64,000 nucleotides of DNA. Source: Aquipluma nitroreducens (GTDB lineage: Bacteria; Bacteroidota; Bacteroidia; Bacteroidales; Prolixibacteraceae). The notes beneath the pieces are model-generated. The model saw nothing but the letters and a program-made list of their open reading frames with translations, ran no database searches and was not told where the DNA came from. Shown in pieces: positions 63,849-64,000 of this stretch. The stretch covers positions 3,425,001 to 3,489,000 of the forward strand of contig NZ_AP018694.1 of NCBI RefSeq assembly GCF_009689585.1. Reading direction: 5' to 3'. The position numbers were made by a program, and so were the translations under genes. The first letter of the stretch is position 1. The number at the start of each line of letters is the position of its first letter.

Positions 63849-64000
63849 ATGATTACAAGAATTAAAATAAACGGATTCAAAAGTTTAGTTGATACAGAGC
63901 TTTATTTGGGTCCATTTACATGTATTGCCGGTGCAAACGCAATAGGTAAATCAAATTTTTTCGATGCTTTAGCTTTCCTATCAAATCTTGCGGATAAAAC
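63849..64000 (+). CDS. AAA-family ATPase (RecF/OLD/SMC-like), partial at right edge
   Basis: Only ~50 residues are visible. They begin MITRIKINGFKSLVDTELYLGPFTCIAGANAIGKSNFFDALAFLSNL, with the N-terminal beta-strands and Walker A motif (GANAIGKSN) of ABC-type ATPases related to RecF, OLD and abortive-infection ATPases. What follows the Walker A cannot be seen, so the subfamily is open. The strong Shine-Dalgarno sequence suggests it may be acquired DNA. Confidence 0.75.
   Translation, partial: MITRIKINGFKSLVDTELYLGPFTCIAGANAIGKSNFFDALAFLSNLADK

Overview
The window looks like a chromosomal segment of a Bacteroidota bacterium, most likely an anaerobic or facultative polysaccharide-degrading Bacteroidales/Marinilabiliales-type organism. 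The signs are a SusC/SusD pair with an ECF sigma/FecR switch, a protein with a type IX secretion sorting domain, a UpxY-type NusG homologue, DUF4783, tandem rhomboids next to mutL, promoters of the form TTTG-N19-TAnnTTTG, and almost no Shine-Dalgarno sequences. The species cannot be named from this.

Layout. 1-2.9 kb: the start of a polysaccharide export locus (Wza-like protein cut by the left edge, a winged-helix regulator, a UpxY antiterminator). 3-13.8 kb: minus-strand housekeeping genes: guaB, a PaaI thioesterase, a PpiD-like foldase, a CNNM/CorC protein, lptC, an outer-membrane barrel protein, coaX, nadC, nadB. 13.9-18.6 kb: an OmpR-type response regulator and its histidine kinase, separated by an IS630-family insertion, with a divergent Pro/Met-rich exported protein. 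19.2-29.8 kb: an arabinose-type polysaccharide utilisation locus (sigma factor, FecR, SusC, SusD, GH51, Tat-exported Gfo/Idh/MocA oxidoreductase). 29.9-36.8 kb: three poorly characterised genes (acidic protein, SWIM protein, UPF0158), then an AIM24 protein, a metallo-beta-lactamase-fold hydrolase and an aldo/keto reductase. 36.8-50.6 kb: a NtrY-like kinase, rlmH, DUF4783, a BrkB-family protein, two rhomboids, mutL, a GNAT protein and mutS. 50.8-51.0 kb: a tRNA cluster Gly-Leu-Gly. 51.0-55.9 kb: a small segment with two exported surface proteins, bounded by a 60-bp direct repeat of the tRNA-Gly 3' end plus its terminator. 55.9-64 kb: a GNAT protein, a DUF1624-like membrane protein, an aminotransferase, alanine dehydrogenase, valS and the start of an AAA ATPase.

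The most striking feature is in valS. Its editing-domain region carries an in-frame insertion of about 430 bp that encodes a complete-looking DUF559 (PD-(D/E)XK-like) nuclease domain and is bounded by GC-rich inverted repeats, each of which folds as a hairpin. A solo palindrome of the same architecture lies between the two rhomboid genes, so a family of mobile palindromes with a nuclease-bearing version is plausible. A second palindrome family (CCTGCC...CAGGCGGG) sits in the loop of a hairpin at 47.7 kb and in the T-loop of a tRNA-Gly remnant at 55.8 kb. A third, cloverleaf-shaped palindrome lies upstream of the polysaccharide export gene. Short degenerate repeats also follow the stop codons of several minus-strand genes. 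Taken together, this chromosome carries several families of small structured repeats, some of which have entered genes.
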